A stretch of DNA of 64,000 nt from Liolophura sinensis (Eukaryota > Mollusca > Polyplacophora > Chitonida > Chitonidae): positions 18,745,976 through 18,809,975 of the forward strand of contig NC_088298.1 of assembly GCF_032854445.1 (NCBI RefSeq), written 5' to 3'. Below, in pieces: positions 25,549 to 38,570 of the stretch. The notes under the pieces were generated by a model. It worked only from the letters and a program-made list of their open reading frames with translations, did not search any database and was not told the DNA's origin. Position numbers and translations under genes: made by a program. Positions within the stretch are counted from its first letter, which is position 1; every line of letters starts with the position of its first letter.

Positions 25549-25879
25549 CCTTAGGAAGGAAGGTAAACTTTAATAGTTTGGGTCGTATAGTAGTACAGAT
25601 TTTTCTAGCCCATCGTTGAACTGCTCTTCAAAATTTGTAATCACTATCCAAAGGCATATTGTTATCAATAGCCGTGGTTCTGATGAGCTGGTTACAAGTG
25701 ATCATCCCAGCCTCGGTAGCCATTACATGGGAGGCTCCAGACGGTGTAATACAAAGTGGTAGAGTCCGAGCTCCTACTACAATTCGCTAAACGCACAGGG
25801 AGAGCTTATAGATTGGTAGGTCATATGCTCAATGCAGCTTAATGACAGTTTGACAGTGTTCTGTTCATACGGAAGTTAC

Positions 25880-26565
25880 ATACATTAAAACTGACTTTAT
25901 CATCGCCACATACAACGCCTACGAGCATACAAACTTTATCATCGGTCACATACAGCACCTACGAGCATACAAACCTTATCGTCGTCACATATTGCACTTA
26001 CGAGCATACAAACCTTGTCATCGTCACATACGGCACCTACGCACATACGAACCTTACCTTCGTCACATACAGCACCTACGTACGCCCATACAAACCTTAC
26101 CATCCTCATGTAGGACACCTACGCCCATACACACTTTACCAGCGTCCCATACGTGGACCTAAGCCCATACAAACTTTATCGTCATCGCGCACGGCACCCT
26201 ACACCCAATCAATTATTATCGTCGTCACATATGGCACGTACACCCATACGTATACATTTATTTATTTATTTTATTTGGTTGGTGTTTTACGCCATACTGA
26301 AGAATATTTTGCTTATATGACCCCGGTCCAACAGTATGGTGGAAGGAAACCGGATAGAGTGCTGGAGAAACCCACGACAATCTGCAGGATGCTGGCAGAC
26401 CTTCGCACGTACCGCCGGAGATGAAGCCAGCATGAACACGACTTGAATTCACAGCCACCGTATTGGTGAGAGGCCTAAGCCCATACAAACTATACCATCG
26501 TCACATATGGCACCTACGCACACACAGACTTTACCATTGTCACATACGGCACCTACACCCACGTA
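25880..26565. repeat. Minisatellite, 40-bp unit, interrupted by SINE A
   Basis: About 12 degenerate units of the type CATACAAACTTTATCATCGT + CACATACGGCACCTACG. ACGAGCATAC recurs exactly 40 bp apart at 25921 and 25961. SINE A (26256-26475) splits the array, and repeats resume at CCCATACAAACTATACCATC (26480 on). Confidence 0.85.
26256..26475 (-). mobile_element. SINE A inside the 40-bp minisatellite
   Basis: (TTTA)n, tail complement GGTGTTTTACGCCATACTG, body GAGAAACCCACGACAATCTG and B-box complement ACTTGAATTCACAG. The 5' end stops at the CCTCTCACC block, so the head is truncated. Confidence 0.88.
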
Positions 26566-27158
26566 AATTTAATAAATTCTTTTCTCGTAACTGCCTTGGA
26601 AGTTGTTTTTTGATTTTATCCTTCTGGAACGTCGTTTTTTGACTTGGATACTCGCGCATATACTTCAAACTACAGCAAATTAGTCGTGACGTAGAGCTTC
26701 GGAGATCTCGTCCGCTGGCAAATTTCACGATTCTAAGCGAATCGTGGCTGGCAGAATTACGAGCGGACTTTCCGATAAGCGTACATATCCACTTAATGAA
26801 TATCCTATATTATGTAAAATGGCGGCGTGCTCTTTGACAGCACCGCTATCAAGGTGTCCACAAACGATAAACATGTTGTTGTGCACCGTATCCTAAATCG
26901 TCTGATAGATGGATGATTTGATGCAGGCGTGATCATTTGATTATTACGAGATAGCTCACTTTGGGTGCGCATGCCCGTAGACGAGCATACCTTAGCTTTA
27001 GTAATAATTCAGAAAAAAAGCTTTTTTCTGTATATATGTTTCCTTTCTGGCAAGTATTGTCCTACACTATAGCAATTTGTTTTCAACGAATACCAATCAA
27101 ATGAGACTTTAATCAGCCATCCTAATCAGTTAAAGGAGACGAAAACATAAACATGATG
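26566..27158. other. Unassigned stretch
   Basis: No gene recognised. Confidence 0.35.
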
Positions 27159-27169
27159 CTAAAATAAGA

Positions 27170-27497
27170 GTGCTTGGGTTTAACGTCGGACTTTAGAATT
27201 TTTCAGTCATAGGGTGCATGTAATGTGCCTCCTTGTCGCAGGACAGATTTCCACCTCCACCGCTCTTTTATCTAGTGCTGCTATACTGAGACGACTTAAC
27301 GAAGGCAAGTTAGGCGCCCCGCCCGAGCCATTATACTGATAAGGGTCAACCAGTCGTTGCACTATCCCCTTCATCCTGAACGACAAGCGAGGAAGTTACA
27401 ACTTTTAAAGTCTTAGGGTGTGACTCGACCCAGGATTGATCCTGGATCTACTGCTCCCGAAGCGGACGCGTTACTAACTGTGCTATCCGGGCCAGTA
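27170..27497 (-). mobile_element. SINE B, full-length with target duplication
   Basis: Tail complement TGCTTGGGTTTAACGTCGGA. The head complement at the right reads GGCCCGGATAGCACAGTTAG, CCGCTTCGGGAGC, GGATCAATCC. If folded as a tRNA, the anticodon position reads CGG (proline-like). CTAAAATAAGA (27159-27169) and CTAAAATCAGA (27498-27508) flank it. A short deletion follows CAGTCATA. Confidence 0.88.
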
Positions 27498-27983
27498 CTA
27501 AAATCAGATGAAAGATCTGTGGCAATATGGTCTCTAATATTTTTTTTATTTTTTTTTTATTTTTTTTGCTGGAGAAAAAGGTATTTTTGAGAAAATATTT
27601 TTGTATGGTTGGTTTTTGGAAATACAATTTGATATATATCTTCTTTGCATAATAATGTTCTAAATAAGGATATGATGCATGGCTAAGTTTATTTGAATGT
27701 AATTTGCTATTTATATGCAAACATATCCATTTAAACAGAATTATGATCATATACATGGTTATATTAAAAAATATAAATATGATAAAAATCCAGACTGAAC
27801 ACATTTGTCAGCTGAAAATTCTAATGCAGACATATTTTAAAGAATGAGTTACATCCTCATTTATAAAATTATTTACACAAAGACAACATATAGCAAGGGG
27901 TGGTCCCAAATACCGTTAAGTGTCTTTTTCTCTTTAAAGAGAAGATAAAATAGTCAGACCACATTCACAAATAACTTTTCGCA

Positions 27984-28223
27984 TAGATTGACAGAGGCAT
28001 TACTTATGGATAACAACGCCTGGATTTATTGTATCGGTGACGTTTTGATATAGGTTCTTACATCGTTATCAAACCATATGAACATACAGAGATACAAGTC
28101 AACTTATTACAGTAAGAGAGTGAGTGGTGTCGTCACCAATACAATAAATACAGGGGATGTTATTCATAAGTAATGCCTCTGTCAATCTATACCACCCTAG
28201 CTCCTAAAAGCCTCTGAAAGAAG
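27984..28223. mobile_element. 240-bp fold-back insertion with perfect 12-bp target duplication
   Basis: Arms at 27983-28042 and 28131-28190 are inverted copies (ATAGATTGACAGAGGCATTA and GGATTTATTGTAT.GGTGACG on both sides). TAACTTTTCGCA flanks the insert exactly at 27972-27983 and 28224-28235. The minus strand reads TTGATAACGATGTAAGAACC, ATCAAAACGTCACCG, ATACAATAAAT, resembling 3' ends of Penelope-like elements (inference). 33 bp beyond the right arm belong to the insert. Confidence 0.72.
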
Positions 28224-28454
28224 TAACTTTTCGCACTTTGTTTATCTGAACTTATGTAATTTTTATGTTTTCTTCACCTTTATCCAAATAAATAAACGTA
28301 GGGTGTCAAGTCCATCAATCATGAATATACCCGTTATCTAAACTAGTCATTCCCTTTATCAGTTCTTCGTAAAGAAAATTCGCTCGTTGTCTGTCATTTT
28401 ATGCTTTTTAACATTGATAATCGATACCACAAGTGTAGCTACTTATTTATTAAT

Positions 28455-28645
28455 CAATGCGGCCTCTGTGAGTTCAGGTCCACCTCAAGCCCGCTTCCTC
28501 TCCGGCGCACGTGGGGAGGTGTGCAGCAACCTTCGGATGAACGAGGGTTTCCCCGATTTCTGTCCTCTTCCCTCTCCCATAATGCTGGCCGTCTTGGTAT
28601 AAGTGAAGTATTCTTGAGTACGGCGTAAAACACCACTAAAATAAA
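28455..28645 (+). mobile_element. SINE A, 5'-truncated
   Basis: Starts at CAATGCGGCCTCTGTGAG (B-box region) and continues through AGGGTTTCCCCG, CATAATGCTGGCCGTC and GTACGGCGTAAAACACCACT. Confidence 0.85.
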
Positions 28646-29927
28646 TAAGTACATTTATAACGTCATATGGTTATAAAACCATCGAGGTTTGCATGAAGGC
28701 TATGGACGAGCGCCAGAAGTGCGTCGCCTTCTTCGCCAGCTCGCCTAGTAAATCGCGGGACTTGAAGTCTAACACAGCAAATTGTTACCGGAAGCGACGA
28801 GGGAAGGACAAAATAATCGGCGATGCTTCTGCAATACCTCGGGTTAGATGTAAAACCCATAAGTTCATGGCGTAATGTTTAGTGGCAAGAAAAAGGTTGA
28901 AATCAGTAAATTTATTTGCGAAAAATTGTCTCTGAAACATAAAGTGCTTACAAAAAAAAAACCTCACTCGACCCAGCTATTGCAAAGGTGAGTCTGCACG
29001 TAATAAATACTTTTAGCTCTTACAAAACAGCTCTAAAAACTCCGGGACGCTTCATTTTATCTTGATTGAGGGAGGAATTAGAGGTTATATTCTGTTCATC
29101 CGAAGAGGTCATATGTGGGGAGGGGGAGGGGGGCTTTTGGGCGCATGTGAAAGGCCTGAATAATCATTCACCGCGACAGTTTCGAGAACCACGACTGGCA
29201 AATTTGTTTTTATGGCTATATCGCACTATTTTTTGTTACCGTGATGGTTTTCTGTCTTCTATATCCTTTTAAGTTGATAAGATACGCGTTATGTAAACAA
29301 TGGTGCACCAAAATATACAATGCAAGACACAGTGGTGCTTCCCTTTCTTTTTTGTTTTGTATGCAAGATATATCTGAACAACCCAATTCTTTTCACGGAC
29401 AATTTGGCTATATAAATTATTATCTGAAATGGGAGATGCATTATCTATGTTATTTTAATGGCGGGTTGGTTCTGGACCATAATCAAAGTGATCTCAAGGT
29501 AACGAGCTTTTCTGTGTTTTATACCTGGTACGCGTGGTACTTGTGTATACTGTGTTTATGTATGATAGTCACAGTTACTCAGCCAGATAAAAGAGTGACT
29601 GTCGTATTTGTACCCTAGTGGTGAGTTGTTTCGTTTCGTATAATCGTTCAGGTTGAATAAGAGAAAGGATTAAAGGATAAGCTTAGACGGATAAATTAGT
29701 GAGCTGACTTGCAATTTTGCCTAGCCCGTTTCACGAAGAAAATATTTGGGTATCCACTGAAAACTACATCTGAAACTACCTTTATGGTTTTGTTATGCAC
29801 GAGTAGACGTCGCACTTTAAACCTCACAAGAATTTCTGAAAAAGGTGAATCTCATATTCACCTCAATGCTGAAAACCACACCACAGAATCCAAGCATTTA
29901 GTTTTCAATTGTCTTTCCACTGATGTG
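28646..29927. other. Unassigned stretch with weak coding hints
   Basis: A 125-codon + frame (29241-29618) is unrecognised. At 29709-29920 the frame LNLTRISEKGESHIHLNAEN faintly resembles the R..EH part of a GIY-YIG domain. A G-rich run (GGGGAGGGGGAGGGGGG) lies at about 29116-29132. Confidence 0.25.
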
Positions 29928-30058
29928 TATTATTTATTCATTTATTGGTGTTTTACGCCGCATGGGAGAATATTTCACTTATACGACGGCGGACACCATT
30001 ATGGTGGCAGGGAACCGGCCCCACGACCATTCCGCAGGCTGCTGACAGATCTTCCCAC
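29928..30058 (-). mobile_element. SINE A, headless fragment
   Basis: Tail complement GGTGTTTTACGCCGCATGGG, body with CCACGACCATTCCGCAGGCT, ending at AGATCTTCCCAC, the same body position where other headless copies begin. Confidence 0.8.
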
Positions 30059-33000
30059 TTGCAATTACGGTTGGAAACATCACTGATGTATACACACTAT
30101 GGTTCAGTTGAGAGTCGATTTCGCTGGGTGACACTAAGTGTGTATGTAGGCGCATGACAACCAACTGACTAAATGACCCTGCAGTGGAGCTTTTCTATGA
30201 ATAACCTATAACACAGACACGTAATACTTTCGTGCCACAATTAGGTTCATTTGATTTTAAAACAAAGCAGAATTACGAGATCAGCTGCTAAAAGCTGACG
30301 TCAAATTGTCCCTATCTGACATTGATACTAAACGTTAATAGTTTTTATTTTTACGAAGTCTATCAATTCTCCAATTACTTATTGTGGAGCGTAATAGTCG
30401 TGCCATGTAACGAATAACCCTTGTGTCTGCCCCTTGCCTGGTAGTATGCGTTTCCCACATGTCTAGTCTGGCCTCCTTTCCTGGATTACCGTTACATGTT
30501 AGCCTCTCCTCATTACTAAGGGCTAATTGTGAAGGGTCAGTTCAAAGCCAATTAGGTTGGCCCCTGTGCCACCTACGTGCTGAGCTTGTCAGTAGAATAC
30601 TAGAATCTTCAGTCATGAACCTCTTTATAATGTAGGGAAGTTTCGAATGTATTTAATATAAGTGTTTTGAAGTCAAAAAGCCGGTGGTTGAAGCTTAATA
30701 TATTGTTACAAATCAACAAAAACAACACCTAGCACAGTATACACGACGTTTGGTTGCAGTTTAGTTAGATAGACGGTACGCTCTCAGCTTTGCTATCCAG
30801 ATAGGCACTAGCTCTTACGGTTGAGTTGTATGTTTGCGTTTCGGTGGATGTCTCTTCTGACAGAATATAACCCCAAATATACAGGTGGCCGATTAGAGCG
30901 TGAAGGCCAGGAAGGGTCAGAGCCTTCACTTAAACATTTGTTACCTCCACCGAATATGGCCTTGTCAGCATTAATTTGTCTGTCTGTGTGTTTGTCTATT
31001 TGCTCATCTAACAGCGGCTTACGGGAAAGGTTATGCAGGGATTTTGATGAAGTTTTGTACAAACGGGCTGGCTTTAAGCTTGGGCTAAACGACCAATCCG
31101 TTAAATTTCAGTGATCCAAATGTAGAAAATATTACAAATAATTCCCCACCATTTACAGGTTGGACAAGAATGCACAGTAGGATCCGGATTTCTGTAGGGG
31201 GGAAATTTGTACCATTAGCTTTCTAGTACTTCTAGTTGTTCGAAAGTGTAATCAGCTAATACTGGTATGAAGTAATATTTTATATTTAAAATTTTTGCCA
31301 AACTCTGTTAACCAATGCAGTTTTCCAAAGTCAAAGTATATCAGACACAATTTTGTCAGGCTAGGTACAAAATTTGAAAAGTTAAACCTGGTTATGTCTT
31401 AAACAAGTTTTGAGCAACCAGGCCCAGAGGAACAGCCTGTGTGCCTATTTTTTTCTTTTAGTTTTCCATCTATAAATCATAAATACTTTGAGAGAATCTT
31501 AGGTAAGCTTACATCTGAGGTCGAGATGACGCACAGGAAAGATTTTTACCAATTTATTTAGCCAGGCGTTCTCAACTGTTTTCAATGAAATTATGTAATA
31601 CAATATATGCATGCAATTAGATGACGTCGAAATGGGATAAATTCATATTAAGATGAAAATGACGTTATGTGGCGCTTAATAGTTTAGATCAAGATTATGA
31701 ACTGTTTTCATCCCATGATATAATATCATACGATGTTTCATAAGGCGAAAGAAATCTAAGAAATAACGCTCTCTGGAATTTTGATGGATCTTACCTCGAG
31801 CAAATTGCGCAGCGGAAGTGCAATGCATAAGTCAGGGGTTATGTCACTGAGCATCCGGCAACCCTCCGCAGACCTGCACTTGCTACAAGTGGCGGTATGA
31901 GGTGGGAAGGAGAAGGTTAGGCGATAGGTGGATAAGGGACGGGATGGGGATGTGTGGAGTTTCGAGCATGTGGACTGACAAGAGCCTTGCAGACGCAGAG
32001 GCGTTTGGCCGCTTCCTCCGTGCTTCTGGCTTACTTTAAGCAGCTGATAACCATGATGGTTGTGAGACGCTGGTGAAGACGATCCTCCAGCACTGCTGTT
32101 ATTCTTCTGTTCCTCGTCTGGTCAGGCTCATTTAGAACCAGCCCCAGTGTTGCAGAAAGGAACAAGCTGCGAACTTCGTCAACATTGTCTGAAACTTCGC
32201 CGAGACTGGGAACTGTATCCGTGTCCGGACAACCCGATCGCGGACTTTGCCGCATCTTTTTGTATTTAGCTATGTTACCTGTCGACAAATGTAATGGAGT
32301 TAAGTGAGGCCTAACGTATACAAAACAACTAAGAAAACGGGAATTAGGGATTTACCTCCATCGATGATATGCATATTTTGCAAACATGACTGCAACGTGT
32401 CGGTTTCATTCCATCTATACCTATAATCTACCTACTTCGTCGCGATGTGATTTGAATTTCCATCCGTTTTGATGTGCTTCATTTGTTTTATTTTTGTCTA
32501 ATTCGTTTGCCCTCGCGGCAAGAGAGAACAAAAAAAAAACACAACTGGGTTATATCCGTGCCAGTCGGAAGATGGATCCTTGTTCTTATCGTCCATTTGG
32601 TATATATGATATCATACCGACGCAGTGACATCTGGAAATGCTTCGGTTCCAGCTCCAAGAGAATATTCCATGATTCACGGGCGTACCATCCCATACTTTA
32701 GCGTGGTTAGCTCGGTCTGATGCAAATGTCGTACAGTAGCGAAAGCCGAACTCAGCTGGCACATATATGTGTAGTAGAGTGGTTGTGCGTGATTGCCTGT
32801 GTACGACAGACGAGTGGATATAGCAGATAGATTTGTGGGATCCAAGAGCCTCCTTACTAAGTGAAAATTATATCTTACCTAGATGCCGTGATCAAATAAG
32901 TACAGGTAGGTTCTACATTTCTTTGTCATTATTGATTTACTTGATAGTGTTAATAATCACAAATTGTCTGAAGAACATATTATCTTCATATTTCGTTACC

Positions 33001-33513
33001 TACCATGTTATACTTCTTTCCCACAGTCGATAATATCGATATTTTATAGTTCTTGTGATAACCAGAAGGCCAAATATTATACTTATCATTTTCATACTAA
33101 TCATCTTTAATGAGATATGAACTCTATTATTTGATATTAATTACTCTGTTTATTTATGACTGATTGATACTGTAAAAAGGAGATTTATTTATTTATATTG
33201 AAGTGGTGGATACAAGAAATCATAGAGAATTAAGTTCACATATATAAATATTAAAAAATCAACTTTAAAAAATAACACTCGGTTCAAAAAAAGCGTACGA
33301 AAGTAAAAATTTTAACTACATACATTTTTAAGATGTTCGAAAATAAACAAACGATTCAGCATTCAACATTTATAAATTTATACGCTATTCCATGTGATAT
33401 TTTCTTCCATAAATTCAAACATTAAATAAAAACATATCTCAAATAAGGTCTTGAAAATAGCATATTCATGAAAAATATTTTTAAGCTCAATCTAGCATGT
33501 TTCAAAAATATAT
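30059..33513. other. Mostly unassigned; one possible minus-strand exon
   Basis: No repeat family recognised. At 32037-32276 (minus) an open segment of about 80 codons lies between a weak acceptor (ATTTGTCGACAG) and a good donor (CTTAAA/GTAAGC). The peptide is hydrophilic (PSLGEVSDNVDEVRSLFL) with no known domain. 30821-31114 (+) has a low-complexity CLSVCLSICSS run. Confidence 0.3.
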
Positions 33514-33515
33514 CA

Positions 33516-33610
33516 TGCATATACCGGGATACTAATTCTGGTGCAATGCATATACCGGGATACTAATTCTGGTGCAATGCATATACCGGGATACTAATCC
33601 TGGTGCAATA
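33516..33610. repeat. 31-bp tandem repeat, 3 copies
   Basis: TGCATATACCGGGATACTAA + TYCTGGTGCAA repeated at 33516, 33547 and 33578 with almost no change. Confidence 0.92.
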
Positions 33611-36600
33611 CTAGCCGCTCATTTACAAATCCTTCTTTCAAGTAAATTAATTTTTGTTTTCAAAGGAAAAACGATAAACAAAACGTTCGATGATCGTTTG
33701 TTTGTGAAAAAGAAACATCATTTGTGGTTTGTAGGGGCGTAGAGCAGTGTATTTACTCTCTGTAGTGTTTGGTGGATGAATGGAAACTTTTACCGGCATG
33801 TCTGTCGGTATGATACGCCTGTGTTTCCGACACGGCTTTTCCCCGTCAGCTCGTCTGGACTACCAGCCGTACCTCACTTCTCAGCCGAATATTTATTTAA
33901 GACAGGCTCATGCCTAAAACACAGGTCGTTTACAAGCACCGACATGCACACATACAGTCCATCCCAAAAGTAGACAGCACGCGTTACCATAGCGACTGCT
34001 TCCTAAGGCTGCAACTGCGGTAGCGGAGATGAGTTATCTGTGTGGCTGGTACGGCATCGCTCGCTCGCGACCATCTGCAAGGCTTGCAGCGACGGCTGTG
34101 CTCATACCTTCATAGACCATCTGCATTTGAAAACAGAGACTGGGTTGCAAAACCAGTGGCTCACTCATCATAGGCCTGGTATTTAGTTCCGACTTCGTCC
34201 AGCGAGACATTCGTACATAGTGCTACACCCATGAAAAGTTTGATCTGTTCTGATCTGTTCTCGCTTTTAATCGCCTGCATTCTGTAAACATTGTCCCCGT
34301 CCTAAATAAATCATAGCTTGTTGTAGTATGATATCTCGAATATTCCCCAGCGATAAATTCCGCCATACTGAGGTTCTGGAATTCCAATAAGGTAGGGGGA
34401 GAAGAGTACTTATTATTATGATATTTTACTTGTAGGAAATAAAATAAGAGCAAAATATAGAGGTAATATATTTTATAGAATATAAAATAAGAGGTAATAC
34501 ATAAGTGGACCTTAATATGTTTCGTTTTAGGGAACAGAACTAAACCCAGATCCTAATACTCTGTTCAGTGATCCGTCCTTGAATTAGAATTAGGAGATCA
34601 CATATTATCGCATCAAATTATATTTTGATAGTAGTTGTTCCCTATATAATAAATAAATAGCATATGAGGTAAGTGTATATATGTCCACTGTGTTTTCGGT
34701 CATTTAATAGACTACAGCACGGAGAGCAGTACCTATACGACATTGTGCTAGTTATACGAATATATTATGTGTCTCACCGTCATAGACTTCGAGCTGTACT
34801 TGAGTCATGTTAAAAGAAATCAAGCGTTAAAATTACACTTATCACAGCATCTAGCAGATGAAAAGGCACTTTAGAAAATGCAGTTCAAGTTGACACCTGC
34901 CACTTTGCAGACACTTGTTCATGGTGTCTATTCCAGGTTTGTTTATCAAACACGAAATCTTATCCGTCATAAAATCAGTTAGCTGCGTTTTGCAGGCTAT
35001 CCTTGTAACCAATCTGCCCCTTTAGCCATTGATATCGGGATGTGAGCAACCGAATAGTCGTCTGACATCCCCCAATCGGGGGCTCCTGTACAGATGACTA
35101 TCCGACACTCAAGAACAGCTGCAAGAAATCAGCGCTTCTATAGTGCCTTTTGTAAAAAAAAAAAAGAGCTAGAAAACGAGTCGGCCTTTGTTTGAACGTA
35201 TAGAAAGAATAGAGAATCTTCAAGGAACTTTTCCAATATTATATACCATTCGTCAGTCGTGGAAGAAAAAATTCAATCAAAATCTATTACGAAACTGTAT
35301 TTTAACAGTTACTAGTACCATACACACTACCGTCAATATAATTAAAGCATAGAGAGTAAAAAAAACAAAGCAGTGGCGACAGTGTGATGTCTAGCAAACA
35401 GTCACATGTAAGCCGTGAAATCTGGCCTATGTGTCAACACTGATTTCTGTTCAAATTGTAGAGCAAATTGAACTAAACTAAAGCATTCGGTCATCAAGAA
35501 CGAGAAACGTATTTTCTTCGTGGCATTCGTATCTCATTCGGCTTTAGTAAGACGTCGTCACAAAAGTTACATTGCAATGGGGCAACTCGTTAAACCTCTT
35601 CCCGTTATGTATCAAGACCGTCCAAAACTGTGAGCCCATTTGTTCTTTCCTTACATCACAATTATCGGTGTACGTGTGCGCACAAAGCATACATGAAATG
35701 CACTGCAACGTCACAGCAGAAAACGATGCGTTCTACAGTCTTTTGGTCCATCTGTGTAGCTCGTCCTCGAGTCTCCCACAGTGTATATGCCACGTAACAC
35801 TGTCCAAAACTGTTCATGTTTCTGCTTTGCATGTACTGAATGTAACAAACTGAAACGAATGTGGATGCTCGCCAGGACTGTCTGTATGTTCCACATCCCA
35901 AAAAACAATGGAAGCTATGACGCCATAAAGGTTTAAACCTGTGTGCATGAAGAGATACTTGACCACGAGTTCACCGTTAGTAACAATTGCATCAGAAAGT
36001 ACCAAATGGTGATACACTAACCCTAATGTGCCATGTGTACTGATATGAAAGACGCAAAGGACTCTTTCTTACTTGCCCATACACCCTACAGTGCCCCTCA
36101 AGACCTTATCAGTCACCCAGCGGGCTGCTGTTGCCACACCTAGTAGCTGGACGGTGTAGTAAATGAGCATCTCCCGTGCTTAGACCATCTCTCTCCCCCT
36201 TCTCCCCGGAGGAGAGGTACTGTGGGACGGTTATCCTGCTCATGAAAGATTGTATATCCTCGTGTGTCAAACATATTACCGGAAATACTCGCCTTAATTA
36301 TGCTGATACTGATAACTGTTGATATCAGATTTATACAGAGTTTTACCGCTACGCGGTCAGCAGTCATCAAAGTGGCACAGTTACCGTTAGCATGCCGAAA
36401 ACCCACTCCGTTTGCTCTTTATACGTGATACAGTTCATGTAATGCGAAATCTCGCTTCTCAGCGTGAATATTCTTCACCGGAATGATGGGACTGACACGT
36501 GAGTCTATCTGTTAAAAAGCAAATTGTGCAAATCCAAACATAACCAGTGAATTTTACACCTGTTAACACGAAAAAAAGGGGGCGGGGAGTCAACTGTTTT

Positions 36601-36723
36601 GCATGAGGACCGACCTTGTTCATCAAATTCCATGTATACAGGCGTGGAAAGTTGTCTAAGAAGTTTCTTATATTATATACCATAGGATCAAAGGCGACAT
36701 ATACGTACAATATGTACTGAAAG
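33611..36723. other. Unassigned stretch
   Basis: No gene or repeat family recognised. Overlapping open frames at 35572-36017 on both strands (60-93 codons) have no motif I can name. A short perfect hairpin, CCCCAATCGGGG, is at about 35070. Confidence 0.3.
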
Positions 36724-36820
36724 TTTCCCCCGCGCTTTGCCCGGTTCCCTTACACTGGCTTGTGGTCGCGAAATAATCTCCCGTACGGCGTAAAGCACAA
36801 ATTAAATAAATAAATAAAAG
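36724..36820 (+). mobile_element. SINE A, 3' fragment
   Basis: GTTTCCCCCGCGCTTTGCCC, then a diverged segment, CCGTACGGCGTAAAGCACAA and (AAATA)n. Confidence 0.7.
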
Positions 36821-37340
36821 ATAACAGAGCATTGATTGGTTAGTTCTGATGTCATCATCTTACACTGGTTCTAAATGGCGCACGTCGAGACAACCCTAGA
36901 CTTTGATCACATCAGTAAAATTGCAAAACATCTATTTTAGAAATCATCCAAAAAGTACGAGAAAATGTGTCAATTTCTGCGAATACGCTGTCCTTAATTT
37001 TGAATTGACCAATCAAATGTTGCATGATGCAATTCGAAATGCAAATGGATTTTTCATTTGTCACCCTCAAAGGAAGCCTAGCTTAATATGTGTTGAAACA
37101 AAATTACAAGATGTACATGTACTTTACCGGAATCGGAACCAATCTTACATAAATGCGTATATCAACGTGTATATAGATGGATATTTACATCCAGCCCCCT
37201 GTAAAATCTTTCCGAAAATACAGATCATTTTCAAGCACAAATGGCGTGACATATGCTTCCGGTGTGGCAATTCCCGTTTTACCACTCAACTTTGTACATT
37301 ACTAACTCACAAAAACACATGCATTTGTTCAATATTGCTG
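36821..37340. other. Stretch with a long chance-like open frame
   Basis: The longest open frame outside relics (36903-37421 +, 172 codons) starts here; its last ~27 codons come from SINE A. The first ~145 codons show no domain, signal peptide or repeat. I consider it probably non-coding. Confidence 0.25.
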
Positions 37341-37493
37341 CCGTACGTGGGAAGGTCTGCCAGCAACCTGCGGATGGTCGTGGGTTTCCCCCGGGCTCTG
37401 CCCGGTTTCCACCCACCATAATGCTGGCCGCCGTCGTATAAGTGAAATATTCTTGAGTACGGCGTAAAACACCAATCAAAAAAAAAAAAAAAA
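37341..37493 (+). mobile_element. SINE A, headless copy with perfect target duplication
   Basis: Starts CCGTACGTGGGAAGG, complete body, tail GTACGGCGTAAAACACCAAT and poly-A. TCAATATTGCTG flanks it exactly (37329-37340 and 37494-37505). The whole tRNA-derived head is absent, yet the copy is nearly identical to full-length ones in the body, so it moved recently in this short form. Confidence 0.93.
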
Positions 37494-37757
37494 TCAATAT
37501 TGCTGTACTCTCCAGATCTTGTCCATATTTACCTGATCATATTGTGCATCGTAAACTACTCCCTAAACGACACGCCTTCACGATTAAAAACATTCTACAG
37601 AAATAAGCGACTGGGTGTGTTCGGTATGCGGCTGTAGAATAGAATAGACTATGGTTTTCGTTATAACTGGCTGAAAGTTACGAAAATCTCTAAATTTCAG
37701 CAAGTGACATAACATAATACACCACATAAATTTCGAGGTAATACGTGTGTACGCTAA

Positions 37758-37977
37758 AAAATTAATCTGTTAATTGTAACAGAAAGTCTGTTTTCTGGGT
37801 GATGCTAGAATATATTCTGTTATTGCAACAGATTATTCTATTAAGTATAACACACATATCCTATTAATTCAATATAAAGATTCTATTAGACTAATAGGAT
37901 ATTATGTTGAATATGACAGTGTTATGTTATAATAACGGAATACACTTTTTCTGTTGAAATTAAGAGATTAATTTTGT
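37758..37977. mobile_element. Palindromic MITE
   Basis: The ends AATTAATCTGTTAATTGTAACAG-type (left) and AATTAATCTCTTAATTTCAACAG-type (right, complement) form inverted arms of roughly 90-100 bp containing TCTGTTATT..AACA and GTCATATTCAACATAAT. Diverged half-copies are at 38418-38530 and 48597-48695. AT-rich, no open frame. Confidence 0.65.
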
Positions 37978-38061
37978 GTTTTTTTTTACTTTTTCGAAAG
38001 TTTAACGAATTCAACACGTAAATATGCTACTAAAACATTACATGTATCATTTCAAAATGTT

Positions 38062-38386
38062 AATATGGCTCAGTTCGTAGAACGTCCGCTTCGAGGGCGG
38101 CAGATATAGGTTCAACCCTTGATCGGGTCACACCTAAGACCTTAAAACAGAAAGTGGTAGGTTCCTCTCTTGGCGTTCAGCATTAAGGCGAAATGAAACG
38201 ACTGGTTGACCCGTATTAGTATAATGGCTCGGGTTGAGCAGTTTACTTGCCTTCGGTAAGTCGTCTCAGTGAAGCAGCGCTAGATAAAAGAGCGGAAATC
38301 CTGCAATAAGGAGCATGCACTCTAGGGATTCCTTCGTGGTCATATGACTGAAAAATTGTTAAGTACGACGTTAAACCCCAAATGTT
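38062..38386 (+). mobile_element. SINE B, near full length
   Basis: Head TGGCTCAGTTCGTAGAACGT, CCGCTTCGAGGGCGG, B-box GGTTCAACCC, then CCTTAAAACAGAAAG, GACTGGTTGACCCGTAT, GATAAAAGAGCGG, tail GAAAAATTGTTAAGTACGAC/GTTAAACCCCAA. Possible 7-bp target duplication AAATGTT. Confidence 0.88.
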
Positions 38387-38417
38387 CCTCATGCAACAAA
38401 TAAATAATCTTTTACCT

Positions 38418-38530
38418 GCTGTCTGATTGATGCTAGAATGTATTCTGTTCTTCTAACATAATACCGTGTCATATTCAACATAATAACGTGTCATATTCAA
38501 CATAATAACGTGTCATATTCAACATAATAT
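38418..38530 (+). repeat. Partial copy of the palindromic MITE with 22-bp tandem amplification
   Basis: TGATGCTAGAATGTATTCTG matches the MITE at 37758, followed by three copies of a 22-bp unit AACATAATAACGTGTCATATTC. Confidence 0.75.
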
Positions 38531-38570
38531 TATGTAAGCCGTGCATGTTTCATGTATTCATGTTGACGTC

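Noticed and set aside
36903-37421. 172-codon open frame
   Set aside because: No domain, its end is SINE sequence, and a single frame of this length is possible by chance in 64 kb.
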